A DNA stretch of 64,000 nt from Streptomyces toxytricini. Its GTDB lineage: Bacteria; Actinomycetota; Actinomycetes; Streptomycetales; Streptomycetaceae. The DNA lies in assembly GCF_014649915.1 (NCBI RefSeq), contig NZ_BMTY01000022.1:62001-126000 (forward strand), given 5' to 3'. Positions 34,339 to 42,627 of the stretch are shown here, piece after piece. Position 1 is the first letter of the stretch. Each line of letters opens with the position of its first letter. The notes beneath the pieces were generated by a model that worked only from the letters and a program-made list of their open reading frames with translations, had not been told where the DNA came from and ran no database searches. The position numbers and the translations under genes are program-made.

Positions 34339-35214
34339 TCAGGCGTTCCACACTGCGGCGGCCTCGGCCGCGTGTTCGGCGGCCTGCGCGTACCCGGCCC
34401 GCGCGGCGGGGGCCCGGCGTGCGGGGTCGAGGACGTTCCGCCCGATGGCCCGGCGGGCCGCGGCCGACGGGGTGATCAGCAGGACGCGGGCGCCGTCCCG
34501 CCGCAGCCGCTCGGCCTGCGAGGCCGGCGAGGGGAGCAGCCGGGAGCCGAGGGCGATCGGGGCGAGGACGACGACCCGCTCGTATCCGGCGGCCAGGTCG
34601 GCGTTGACCGCGGAGCGGATCCCTCCGTCGACGAAGCGCCGCTCCCCCACCGTCACGGGCGGCCAGACGCCGGGCACGGCGCAGCTCGCCGCGACGGCGT
34701 CTACCAGCCCGGCCCCGCAGTCGCGGTCGAAGACGGCCGGCTCGCCGGTCAGGGCGTCGACGGCGGTCACGACGAGCCGGCGCTGCCCGGGCCACTCGTG
34801 CGAGACGAGCCGCTCCTCGAACACCCGGCGGCGCGCCGCCTCCCCGCCGGTGTCGGCGGCCAGCGCCATGGCCCCGATGCGGCGCCGGTAGGCCGCCGCG
34901 TCGCGGGAGCGCAGCATCGCGGCGGCGTACCGGGCGAGGAGGCCGGCGCCGACCCGGGCCGCGGTCTCGCCGGCCGGGTCGGCGAGCTGGCGCTCGTACA
35001 GCCCCTGCGGGGTGAGCCGGCCGGAGGCGAGCTGGGCGCCGACGAGGGAGCCCGCCGAGGTGCCGACCACGAGGTCGGCGCGGGCGAGGTCCACGCCCGC
35101 CTCGGCAAGCCCGTACAGGATCCCGCACTCCCAGCCGACGCCGGTGAGCCCGCCGCCGCCCAGCACCAGTGCCGTGCCGCGGCCCGCGCCGCCCGCGCCC
35201 TCCGTGCTGCCCAT
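34339..35214 (-). CDS. patatin-like phospholipase
   Basis: This 291-residue protein has the patatin elements: the oxyanion loop ALVLGGGGLTGVGWECGIL near residue 15, the nucleophile elbow VVGTSAGSLVGA near 48 (Ser in GTSAG), and the catalytic Asp in RFVDGGIRSAVNADLA near 193. It is a predicted Ser-Asp dyad lipid acyl hydrolase acting in the cytoplasm, with no signal peptide. It lies 65 bases upstream of the spermidine-synthase-like gene in the same direction; co-transcription is possible. Confidence 0.9.
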   Translation of the reverse strand: MGSTEGAGGAGRGTALVLGGGGLTGVGWECGILYGLAEAGVDLARADLVVGTSAGSLVGAQLASGRLTPQGLYERQLADPAGETAARVGAGLLARYAAAMLRSRDAAAYRRRIGAMALAADTGGEAARRRVFEERLVSHEWPGQRRLVVTAVDALTGEPAVFDRDCGAGLVDAVAASCAVPGVWPPVTVGERRFVDGGIRSAVNADLAAGYERVVVLAPIALGSRLLPSPASQAERLRRDGARVLLITPSAAARRAIGRNVLDPARRAPAARAGYAQAAEHAAEAAAVWNA

Positions 35215-35313
35215 CGCCCGCCGCCCCTTCGCCGTCGTCCGTGCCGTCGGTCAGGCAGTCTGGCGCACGCCGCCCGCCGCCGGAACGGCGGGGGCGGCGT
35301 CCCCCGGTGCCGG

Positions 35314-36495
35314 TCAGCCGAGCACGGTGGTGACCGTGCCCGCGCCGACGGTCCGCCCGCCCTCGCGGACGGCGAAGCCCAGGCCCGCCTCCAGCGGCAC
35401 GTCCCGCCCGAGCTCGACGGTCATCGCGACCGTCTCCCCGGGCTGGGCGGCCGCGGCCGCGCCCAGGTCCACGGCGCCGACGACGTCGGCGGTGCGGATG
35501 TAGAACTGCGGCCGGTACCCCGTCGTCAACGGGGTCCGCCGGCCGCCCTCCCGTGCGGACAGCACGTACACCTGCGCGGTGAAGCGCCGCCGCGGCTCCA
35601 CGCTCCCGGGCGCGGCCACCACGTGGCCGCGGCGCACCCCGTCGCGCGGCACACCGCGCAGCAGCAGGGCCACGTTGTCCCCGGCCTCGGCGGAGTCCAT
35701 CGGCCTTCCGAACGTCTCCAGGCCGGTGACGACGGACTCGACGGGCCCGCCGTCACCGCCGAGGACGGCGACCCTGTCGCCGGTGCGGATCCGCCCGCGC
35801 TCCACGGCTCCGGTGACGACAGTGCCGCGGCCGGTGATGGTGAGCACGTTCTCCACGGGCAGCAGGAAGGGCGCGTCCGTGTACCGCACGGGCATGGGGA
35901 CGTAGGTGTCGACCGCGTCGAGCAGCGCCTCGACGGCCCCGGTCCACTTCGGGTCGCCCTCCAGCGCCCGCAGCCCGGAGACCCGTACGACGGGTGCCGT
36001 GTCGCCGCCGTAGCCGTGGGCGGTGAGCAGCTCGCGCACCTCCAGCTCGACGAGGTCGGCGAGCTCCGGGTCGGCGCCGTCTGCCTTGTTCAGGGCGACG
36101 ACGATGTGGTCGACGCCGACCTGCCGGGCGAGGAGGACGTGCTCGGCGGTCTGCGGCATGACGCCGTCGAGGGCGGAGACGACGAGGATCGCGCCGTCGA
36201 GCTGGGCGGCGCCGGTGACCATGTTCTTGACGTAGTCGGCGTGACCGGGCATGTCGACGTGTGCGTAGTGCCGGGTGTCCGTCTCGTACTCGACGTGCGC
36301 GAGGTTGATGGTGATGCCGCGCCGGGCCTCCTCGGGGGCGCGGTCGATGCGGTCGAAGGGCACGAAGGAGGCTCCTCCGCGCCGGGCGAGGACCTTGGTG
36401 ATGGCGGCGGTGAGGGTGGTCTTGCCGTGGTCGACGTGGCCCATGGTGCCGATGTTGAGGTGGGGCTTGGTCCGTACGAAGGCCGTCTTGGCCAT
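35314..36495 (-). CDS. tuf3: elongation factor Tu paralogue, Tuf3-type
   Basis: This 393-residue EF-Tu has all G motifs: GHVDHGKTT (G1), RGITI (G2), DMPGH (G3), NKAD (G4) and SGLRAL (G5). It differs from housekeeping Tuf1 by altered motif context (for example ARRGITINLAHVEYET, NKAD) and a more Arg-rich sequence. From memory, Streptomyces carry such a divergent third EF-Tu, tuf3, at the equivalent locus, reported to be induced by amino-acid starvation. It stands alone, not in the rpsL-rpsG-fusA-tuf operon, which supports the paralogue assignment. ATG 36495 has GGGAAGAGA upstream. Confidence 0.92.
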   Translation of the reverse strand: MAKTAFVRTKPHLNIGTMGHVDHGKTTLTAAITKVLARRGGASFVPFDRIDRAPEEARRGITINLAHVEYETDTRHYAHVDMPGHADYVKNMVTGAAQLDGAILVVSALDGVMPQTAEHVLLARQVGVDHIVVALNKADGADPELADLVELEVRELLTAHGYGGDTAPVVRVSGLRALEGDPKWTGAVEALLDAVDTYVPMPVRYTDAPFLLPVENVLTITGRGTVVTGAVERGRIRTGDRVAVLGGDGGPVESVVTGLETFGRPMDSAEAGDNVALLLRGVPRDGVRRGHVVAAPGSVEPRRRFTAQVYVLSAREGGRRTPLTTGYRPQFYIRTADVVGAVDLGAAAAAQPGETVAMTVELGRDVPLEAGLGFAVREGGRTVGAGTVTTVLG

Positions 36496-36606
36496 GGTGT
36501 CTCTTCCCGTGTCGTTCGCTCTGCGCGCCGCCGGCCGTGGCCGGGACGGGACCCCTGGGCGGGCCGACCCTCCCCCTGCGGGGTCCGCCGGACTGTCCGG
36601 GAAGGG

Positions 36607-36717
36607 TCAGCTTCGTGCGCCGTCGATGGCGGCGGCCTGTGCGCCGAGGGGCGGGAGGACAGCCTTCGGCGCGTCCGCGACTGCGGACGGCTCAGCGGTG
36701 AAGGCGGACCGGGACAT
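36607..36717 (-). CDS. possible 36-residue peptide upstream of tuf3
   Basis: A short minus-strand frame encodes a peptide starting MSRSAFTAEPSAVADAPKAV and ending DGARS, with AGGA about eight bases before the ATG at 36717. It lies in the 404-base gap between tuf3 and the TVP38 gene. CCGGAC-T-GTCCGG (36588-36600), just after its stop, is a 13-base palindrome that could end its transcript or attenuate tuf3. I do not recognise the peptide, and it may be non-coding. Confidence 0.25.
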   Translation of the reverse strand: MSRSAFTAEPSAVADAPKAVLPPLGAQAAAIDGARS

Positions 36718-36899
36718 GCCGCGATCCTGCCGGACGGCGGGCGCCCCCGTCGAACGAATTTCCCCGTCTCTGCGGCCCGTTGGACGGGAGGGCGCCCGGA
36801 CGGGCGGGCTGTTCGGGGTCATCTCGCGGCCACCGGGCGTTCCTCCGCATGAGACCCGGATTACGGCGGGGCGCCGCTTACGTCGGTTAGTCTCCCCGG

Positions 36900-37625
36900 A
36901 TGTCCCTCCTCCTCGCCCCGTGGGCCCGGCTGTCCCTGCTCGTGGTGCTGCTCGCGGCATCCGGGGTCGGCGTGCTGGTCTACGAGCCGCAGCGCCTGCT
37001 GTCGCAGGGCTGGCCGCCGGGTCTCCCGGTGGGCGCCGCGGCCGTGCTGTTCGCGGTCGCGTACGGCCTCGGCACGGCGGCACTGGTGCCCCGGCCGCTG
37101 CTGAACCTGGCCGCCGGCGCGCTCTTCGGCATCCCGCTCGGGCTGCCCGCCGCGGTGGCGGGCTCGGTGATCGGCGCCGGGATCTCCTTCGGCATGGGCC
37201 GGGTGCTGGGGCGGGACGCGCTGCGGCCGCTGATGCGCGGCCGCTGGCTGCGGGCGGCCGACGACCAGTTGGCGCGGCACGGGTTCCGGTCGATGCTGGC
37301 GGTGCGGATCTTCCCGGGTCTGCCGTTCGCGGCCGCCAACTACTGCGCGGCGATGTCGCGCTGCGGCTGGCTGCCGTTCCTGTCCGCGACGGCGCTGGGC
37401 GTGGTCCCGAACACCGCCGCGTACGTGGTCGCGGGGGCCAGTGCGGACACCCCCGACTCCCCCGCGTTCCTGTTCTCGTTCGCGTTCATCGCCGTCTCCG
37501 TGGCCGCCGCGGCGGTCGTCGGGTGGCGGGGGCGGCGGCGACTGGCGGCCTCGGCCGCGCGGACGGGCGGGGAGCCCCTCCCGGCGCCGGCTCCCGTGGT
37601 CGGGGCGGGCGTTTCCGGGGCCTAG
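36900..37625 (+). CDS. TVP38/TMEM64-family membrane protein
   Basis: This 241-residue protein has about six membrane segments and the VTT/DedA-superfamily core. NLAAGALFGIPLGLPAAVAG lies near residue 78, followed by FGMGRVLGRDAL, the conserved LAVRIFPGLPFAAANYCAAM near 136 and FLSATALGVVPNTAAYVVAG near 160. The superfamily includes lipid scramblases and DedA proteins; a second DedA-type gene lies 10 kb upstream in this window. TAGTCT (36888-36893) six bases before the ATG marks a leaderless transcript. The next gene, uppP, acts on undecaprenyl pyrophosphate, so a lipid-carrier recycling context is plausible. Confidence 0.88.
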   Translation: MSLLLAPWARLSLLVVLLAASGVGVLVYEPQRLLSQGWPPGLPVGAAAVLFAVAYGLGTAALVPRPLLNLAAGALFGIPLGLPAAVAGSVIGAGISFGMGRVLGRDALRPLMRGRWLRAADDQLARHGFRSMLAVRIFPGLPFAAANYCAAMSRCGWLPFLSATALGVVPNTAAYVVAGASADTPDSPAFLFSFAFIAVSVAAAAVVGWRGRRRLAASAARTGGEPLPAPAPVVGAGVSGA

Positions 37626-37681
37626 CATCTGATCCGAACTGTCCGACGAGCACGACGAGCACAAGGACGAGCGACGCCGAC

Positions 37682-38554
37682 ATGACCTGGTTCGAATCCC
37701 TAATCCTCGGTCTTGTCCAAGGGTTGACGGAGTTCCTGCCGATCTCCTCCAGCGCCCACCTCCGGCTGACCGCCGCGTTCGCCGGCTGGGAGGACCCGGG
37801 GGCGGCGTTCACGGCGATCACGCAGATCGGCACCGAGGCCGCGGTGCTGATCTACTTCCGCAAGGACATCGCGAAGATCGTCTCCACGTGGTTCCGGTCG
37901 CTCTACACGAAATCGCTGCGCTCGGACCAGGACGCCGTGATGGGCTGGCTCGTCATCGTCGGCTCGATTCCGATCGGCGTGCTGGGGCTGACCCTGAAGG
38001 ACCAGATCGAGGGCCCGTTCCGCGACCTGCGGCTGACGGCGACGACCCTGATCGTGATGGGTGTCGTCCTGGGCGTCGCCGACCGGCTCGCGGCCCGTGA
38101 CGAGGAGGGCGGCCGGCACCGGGCGGTCCGCGAGCGCAAGACGCTGCGGGAGCTGGGCGTCCGCGACGGCCTGATCTTCGGTCTGTGCCAGGCGATGGCC
38201 CTGGTTCCGGGTGTCTCCCGGTCCGGCGCGACGATCTCCGGCGGCCTGCTGATGGGCTACACGCGCGAGGCGGCGGCCCGCTACTCCTTCCTGCTCGCGA
38301 TCCCGGCCGTGCTCGCGTCGGGCGGCATGGAGCTGAAGGCACTGGGCGAGGGGCATGTCGCCTGGGGGCAGACGATCTTCGCCACGGTCGTGGCCTTCGT
38401 CGTGGGCTACGCGGTGATCGCGTGGTTCATGAAGTTCATCACCACCAAGAGCTTCATGCCCTTCGTGGTCTACCGGATCCTGCTCGGCATCGCCCTGTTC
38501 GTCCTGATCGGCCTGGGCGTCCTCAGCCCGCACGCCGCCGAGTCGGCGGGCTGA
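37682..38554 (+). CDS. uppP: undecaprenyl-diphosphatase
   Basis: UppP/BacA (290 residues) dephosphorylates undecaprenyl pyrophosphate to recycle the cell-wall lipid carrier and can confer bacitracin tolerance. The catalytic segments LVQGLTEFLPISSSAHL near residue 10 and ALVPGVSRSGATISGGLLMG near 173 are intact. About eight membrane segments are present. ATG 37682 is preceded by AAGGACGAG. A TAGCAT at 37623-37628 could be a -10 box, giving a leader of about 50 bases. A 32-base perfect palindrome ends the unit. Confidence 0.96.
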   Translation: MTWFESLILGLVQGLTEFLPISSSAHLRLTAAFAGWEDPGAAFTAITQIGTEAAVLIYFRKDIAKIVSTWFRSLYTKSLRSDQDAVMGWLVIVGSIPIGVLGLTLKDQIEGPFRDLRLTATTLIVMGVVLGVADRLAARDEEGGRHRAVRERKTLRELGVRDGLIFGLCQAMALVPGVSRSGATISGGLLMGYTREAAARYSFLLAIPAVLASGGMELKALGEGHVAWGQTIFATVVAFVVGYAVIAWFMKFITTKSFMPFVVYRILLGIALFVLIGLGVLSPHAAESAG

Positions 38555-38587
38555 CACCCGCGACGATCACCTGTTCGAGTGAACTGC

Positions 38588-38619
38588 GGCGGCCGCGGGG
38601 AACGTTCCCCGCGGCCGCC
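38588..38619 (+). terminator. 32-base perfect palindrome after uppP
   Basis: GGCGGCCGCGGGGAAC is followed directly by its exact reverse complement, giving a 16-bp stem with no spacer (the loop forms from central bases). It lies 34 bases after the uppP stop. Confidence 0.75.
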
Positions 38620-38673
38620 TCGTCGTTGTGTGTGGAGACCGGAGAACGGCCTGGCGAGCAGTAGGGGGTTCCC

Positions 38674-38850
38674 ATGGGCCGAGTGGTGTTGGAGCGGTTT
38701 CCCGCGGGGAGTCCGCGGGGGAGCTGGCCCGCCGAGGAGTACGCCGCGCAGCGGATACGCGAGGGCGTGCCGGCGGAGGTGGTGATGGACCTGGCCAGCG
38801 ACGCGTTCCTGGTGGTGGTCCGGCAGCGGGAGGTGCATTCCGGCCACTGA
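38674..38850 (+). CDS. 58-residue conserved-looking small protein
   Basis: This short gene encodes a 58-residue protein beginning MGRVVLERFPAGSPRG and ending REVHSGH. An AGGGGG site lies five to six bases before the ATG, and codon use has the strong third-position G/C bias of neighbouring genes. The sequence has a helix (AEEYAAQRIREGVPAEVVMDL) followed by a beta strand (DAFLVVVRQ), like a small folded domain. It is soluble with no signal. It sits between the uppP terminator and the NTF2-like gene. I do not recognise a family. Confidence 0.6.
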   Translation: MGRVVLERFPAGSPRGSWPAEEYAAQRIREGVPAEVVMDLASDAFLVVVRQREVHSGH

Positions 38851-38919
38851 CCGCGCCGGCGTCGGCCCGGTGTACGCACGCCTCTTGGCCGGGCGGCGCC
38901 GGGCCCCCACACTGACCCG

Positions 38920-39396
38920 ATGACGCAGCGCGGGGATCTCGCCTCCGTGATGGACCGGATGGCGATCGACGACGTGGTCACGGGGTACGCGGTGGCCGTG
39001 GACGACGGCGACTGGGAGGCCTACCGGGCGCTGTTCGCTCCCGGGGGGCGGGCCGACTACACCTCGGCGGGCGGGATCGAGGGCCCGGCCGGCGAGGTGG
39101 CCGACTGGCTCGCGGAGGCGTTGCGACGGTTCCCGGTACGCCAGCACCTCGTCGTCAACCGGCTGGTCCGGCTGGAGGGCGACGGGAGCGGCTGGCCGGC
39201 CGTGCGGGCTCGGGTGCGGGCCGATTTCGTCAACCCCATGCGGCTGGATGCGGCGGGATCTGCGCCCGCCGGGGACGCCGCGCCCAATTTCGTGGCCGCC
39301 GGGCGCTATTCCTTCGTGCTGGCCCGCTCCGACCGGGACGGCTGGCGGATCACCCGCGTCGCCGTGCACGAGAAGTGGCGCCGGCTGTCCGCCTGA
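38920..39396 (+). CDS. SnoaL/NTF2-like family protein
   Basis: This 158-residue protein has the alpha+beta cone-fold pattern of SnoaL_4 proteins, with AIDDVVTGYAVAVDDGDWEAYRALF near the N-terminus and ARVRADFVNP and RYSFVLARSDRDGWRITR strands later. Members include polyketide cyclases, dehydratases and ring-hydroxylating dioxygenase small subunits, as well as binding proteins without catalysis. No pathway genes are adjacent. CACACT six bases before the ATG may be a -10 box of a leaderless transcript. The gene ends 47 bases before lnt. Confidence 0.8.
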   Translation: MTQRGDLASVMDRMAIDDVVTGYAVAVDDGDWEAYRALFAPGGRADYTSAGGIEGPAGEVADWLAEALRRFPVRQHLVVNRLVRLEGDGSGWPAVRARVRADFVNPMRLDAAGSAPAGDAAPNFVAAGRYSFVLARSDRDGWRITRVAVHEKWRRLSA

Positions 39397-39443
39397 GGGG
39401 CTGCCGACCGGGCTCTGCCCCACACTGGAAGCGGAGGCGCGTC

Positions 39444-41048
39444 ATGATCCCGAGGCGTACCCGGTTCGCCCGTGCGGCCGCCGCCGTCGCCGCGGGGGCG
39501 CTGCCGTGTCTGGCGTTCCCGGCGCCGGCGCTGTGGTGGTGGGCGTACGCGGCGCTCGTGCCGTGGATGCTGCTGCTGCGTTCCGCGCCGACGGCACGGC
39601 GCGCCGCGCTGGAGGGCTGGCTCGGCGGGGCGGGCTTCATCCTGGCCGTGCACCACTGGCTGCTGCCGAGCCTGCACGTGTTCCTGCTGCCGGTGGCGGC
39701 CCTGCTGGGCGTGCTGTGGACCCCGTGGGCGCTGCTGGTGCGGTCGCTGCTCGGCGGGGCGCCGCCGCCGGGTCGGGCGGCGGCCGCACTGGTGCTCGTC
39801 CCGGCGGGCTGGCTGCTGTCGGAGCTGGTCCGGTCGTGGCAGGGGCTGGGCGGGCCCTGGGGGCTGCTGGGGGCGAGCCAGTGGCAGGTCGGGCCGGCGC
39901 TGCGGCTGGCCTCGGTGGGCGGTGTGTGGCTGGTGAGCCTGCTGGTGGTGGCGGTGAACTGTGCGGTGGTGCTGCTGGTAGCCGTTCCGGCGGCGCGGGT
40001 CCCGGCCGTGGCGGGGCTGGCGGGGTGCGCGGTGCTGACCGGGGCGGCGTGGCAGTGGGCGCCGCGGCCGGAGGTGTCCGGCGGGCTGCGGGTGGCCGTC
40101 GTCCAGCCGGGCCCGGTGGCCGACGGGCCTGACAGCGCCGAGCGGCGCTTCACCGCCGGTGAGCGGCTGACACGGGCCCTGGCCGGGCGGCCGCTCGACC
40201 TGGTGGTGTGGGGCGAGAGCAGTGTCGGGGCGGACCTGGCCGCGCGCCCCGACCTTGCCCGGCGGCTGGCCGCGCTGTCAGCGGAGGTGGGGGCGCCGGT
40301 CCTGGTGAACGTCGACGCCCGGCGCCCCGCCGAAGCGGGAGCGGCCACGGCGGCCGGAGCGGCCGCCAGGGGCGGCGGGGGCGGCGGGGAGGGCATCTTC
40401 AAGAGTTCGGTGCTCGTCGGCCGGGACGGCCCGACCGGCGACCGGTACGACAAGATGCGCCTGGTCCCCTTCGGGGAGTACGTGCCGGCCCGGTCCGTCC
40501 TCGGCTGGGCGACCTCGGTCGGCAGGGCGGCGGGCGAGGACCGCCGGCGTGGAGCGGCACCGGTGGTGATGGAACTGCCGGACGGAGCGGGGGTGCGCAT
40601 CGGCCCGCTCGTGTGCTTCGAGTCGGCGTTCCCCGACATGGGCCGGCACCTGGTGCGCGAGGGGGCGGGCCTGCTGGTCGCCCAGTCGGCCACGTCCACC
40701 TTCCAGGAGAGCTGGGCGCCCGCGCAGCACGCCTCGCTCGCCGCGCTGCGGGCCGCGGAGACCGGCCGCCCCGTCGTCCACGCCACGCTCACCGGGATCA
40801 GCGCGGTGCACGGCCCGTCGGGCGAGCCGGTCGGCCCGCGGCTGCCGGTCTCCGCGAGCACGGCCGAGGTGTACGAGGTCCCGCTCGGCCGGGGCACGAC
40901 GGCCTACCTCCGCTTCGGCGACTGGGCCGTGGCCGCGTCCGTGCTGCTGCTGGGCGGCTGCGGCGCGGCCGCCGGGATGCGGGCGCTGCGGCTCAGGAAG
41001 CCTGCTCCTGGACCGAGCGCACCACCCGCTCACACAGCTCGTGGGTGA
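39444..41048 (+). CDS. lnt: apolipoprotein N-acyltransferase
   Basis: Lnt (534 residues) adds the third acyl chain to the N-terminal Cys of lipoproteins. About eight membrane segments are followed by a periplasmic nitrilase-like domain whose triad is visible: Glu in VVWGESSVG near 255, Lys in YDKMRLVPFGEYVP near 335 and Cys in LVCFESAFPDM near 392. ATG 39444 has GGAGG six bases upstream. Streptomyces encode one or two Lnt homologues; from memory S. coelicolor has one at the equivalent position. The insertion AAARGGGGGGEG near 313 is a flexible loop. The 3' end overlaps the convergent oxidoreductase gene by 56 bases. Confidence 0.92.
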   Translation: MIPRRTRFARAAAAVAAGALPCLAFPAPALWWWAYAALVPWMLLLRSAPTARRAALEGWLGGAGFILAVHHWLLPSLHVFLLPVAALLGVLWTPWALLVRSLLGGAPPPGRAAAALVLVPAGWLLSELVRSWQGLGGPWGLLGASQWQVGPALRLASVGGVWLVSLLVVAVNCAVVLLVAVPAARVPAVAGLAGCAVLTGAAWQWAPRPEVSGGLRVAVVQPGPVADGPDSAERRFTAGERLTRALAGRPLDLVVWGESSVGADLAARPDLARRLAALSAEVGAPVLVNVDARRPAEAGAATAAGAAARGGGGGGEGIFKSSVLVGRDGPTGDRYDKMRLVPFGEYVPARSVLGWATSVGRAAGEDRRRGAAPVVMELPDGAGVRIGPLVCFESAFPDMGRHLVREGAGLLVAQSATSTFQESWAPAQHASLAALRAAETGRPVVHATLTGISAVHGPSGEPVGPRLPVSASTAEVYEVPLGRGTTAYLRFGDWAVAASVLLLGGCGAAAGMRALRLRKPAPGPSAPPAHTARG

Positions 41049-41898
41049 GCAGCGCGTCCCGCGCGCCGACCGCCTTCCCCGCGGCCACGGCTTCGAGGAA
41101 GGCGTCGACCGCCTGCTCGATGCCGCGCTGGCGGGCGACCGGCACCCAGTCGCCGCGGCGGCGCACGGTCGGCTGGCCGCGGTGGTCGATGACCTCGGCG
41201 AGGTTGACGACCTGCCGCTTGGTGTCCTGCCCGGACACCTCCAGGACCTCCTCGGGCGATCCGGAGCGGCGGTTCATGATGCCGAGGGCGGTGAAGGCGG
41301 GGCCGGACATCTGCAGGACGAGGTGCTGGACCAGCCCGTCGCGCACGTGGGCGCGCACGTCGAGGTGGTCGGTCTCGCCGGGCGCGAGGAAGCGGAGGGT
41401 GTCGACGACGTGGATGAAGTCGTCGAGGACGAGGGTCCGCGGGTCCTCGGGGAGCCCCACCCGGTTCTTCTGCATGACGATCAGCTCGCGCGGGTGGTCG
41501 GCGCACTGCACGTAGCCGGGGGCGTGGCGGCGGTTGAACCCGACGGCGAGGCTTACCCCGCGCGCCTCGGCGAGCTCGACCAGCCGGCGGGACTCGGCGA
41601 GCTCGTAGGCGAGCGGCTTGTCCACGTACGTCGGGACGCCGGCCTCCAGCAGGCGGCCGACGATCTCGGGGTGGGCGGAGGTGGGTGCGTGCACGAACGC
41701 CGCGTCGAGGCCCTCGGCCAGCAGCCCGTCGAGCCCGGTGTGGCGCTGCGCGACGGGGATCCGGTGGGTCTCGCCGATGAGCTCCAGGGTGGCGGGGGTC
41801 CTGGTCTGGAGGTGCAGTTCCAGGCCCGGGCGGGCGGTGAGGACGGGCAGGTACGCCTTGCGGGCGATGTCGCCGAGTCCGATGACGCCGACCTTCAC
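40993..41898 (-). CDS. Gfo/Idh/MocA-family oxidoreductase
   Basis: This 301-residue protein has an N-terminal NAD(P)-binding fold starting VGVIGLGDIARKAYLPVL. VPTYVDKPLAYELAESRRLV near 90 contains the D/E-K-P motif with the catalytic Lys, and VGFNRRHAPG follows near 120. The C-terminal half is the alpha/beta substrate domain. The family oxidises or reduces sugars and related polyols. There are no sugar genes beside it, so the substrate is unknown. The final 56 bases are shared with the end of lnt on the other strand. Confidence 0.9.
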   Translation of the reverse strand: MKVGVIGLGDIARKAYLPVLTARPGLELHLQTRTPATLELIGETHRIPVAQRHTGLDGLLAEGLDAAFVHAPTSAHPEIVGRLLEAGVPTYVDKPLAYELAESRRLVELAEARGVSLAVGFNRRHAPGYVQCADHPRELIVMQKNRVGLPEDPRTLVLDDFIHVVDTLRFLAPGETDHLDVRAHVRDGLVQHLVLQMSGPAFTALGIMNRRSGSPEEVLEVSGQDTKRQVVNLAEVIDHRGQPTVRRRGDWVPVARQRGIEQAVDAFLEAVAAGKAVGARDALLTHELCERVVRSVQEQAS

Positions 41899-41981
41899 CG
41901 TGCACCTCCGTGTCGTTCCGTGTCCGATCCCCGCAGCTTAATCGCTGGTGGGGCGGCTCGCGGTGGCCCAGGATGGCCGCC

Positions 41982-42506
41982 ATGACGACGACTTCGGGAT
42001 CTTCCCGCACCGAACCCTCCACCCGCGCCGGCGAACGCGAGATGCTGGAGGGCTGGCTGGACTACCACCGCGCCACCCTCGCCTGGAAGTGCGAGGGCCT
42101 CGCCGAGGAGGACCTGCGCAAGGCGCCCCTCCCGCCGTCCGAGCTGTCCCTGATGGGCCTGGTGCGGCACATGGCGGAGGTGGAGCGGTACTGGTTCCGG
42201 GAGATCATGCTCGGCGAGGACCTGCCCGACCTCTACGTCACGCGCGAGGACCGGGACGGGGACTTCCACTTCACGGCGGAGGACACCTGGGCCGACGCGG
42301 AGCGGGTGTGGCGCACGGAGGTGGAGGAGGCCCGCAAGGCCGCGGCGGGCCGCTCGCTGGACCTGGCGTCGAAGGCCGGCAGCCATCACCGCGGCGAGGT
42401 GTTCAGCCTGCGCTGGGTCTACACCCACATGATCGAGGAGTACGCGCGCCACAACGGGCATGCGGACCTGCTGCGCGAGCAGCTCGACGGCGCCACCGGC
42501 AGCTGA
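41982..42506 (+). CDS. DinB-family (DUF664) protein
   Basis: This 174-residue four-helix-bundle protein matches DinB/DUF664. MGLVRHMAEVERYWFREIM near residue 58 supplies one metal-type His, and the helix with WVYTHMIEEYARHNGHADLLRE near 143 supplies two more. The superfamily includes thiol-dependent transferases that use mycothiol or bacillithiol in actinobacteria and firmicutes. ATG 41982 was preferred over 41973 for its AGGA site nine bases upstream. It is divergent from the oxidoreductase gene. Confidence 0.9.
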   Translation: MTTTSGSSRTEPSTRAGEREMLEGWLDYHRATLAWKCEGLAEEDLRKAPLPPSELSLMGLVRHMAEVERYWFREIMLGEDLPDLYVTREDRDGDFHFTAEDTWADAERVWRTEVEEARKAAAGRSLDLASKAGSHHRGEVFSLRWVYTHMIEEYARHNGHADLLREQLDGATGS

Positions 42507-42627
42507 CGTCCGGCGCCCGGGCACGGGTGTCCGACTGGCGGTGTCCGGCTGACGTCCGTCACCCGTGCGGGGTCAATTCCGTCTCCTGGTTTTCACAACG
42601 GGGTCCCCACACAGCAGAGTTGCGCGA

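Noticed and set aside
37688..37702. GGTTCGAATCCC, resembling a tRNA T-arm
   Set aside because: It is within the uppP coding sequence at its fifth codon region; no acceptor stem, D-arm or anticodon arm can be formed around it.
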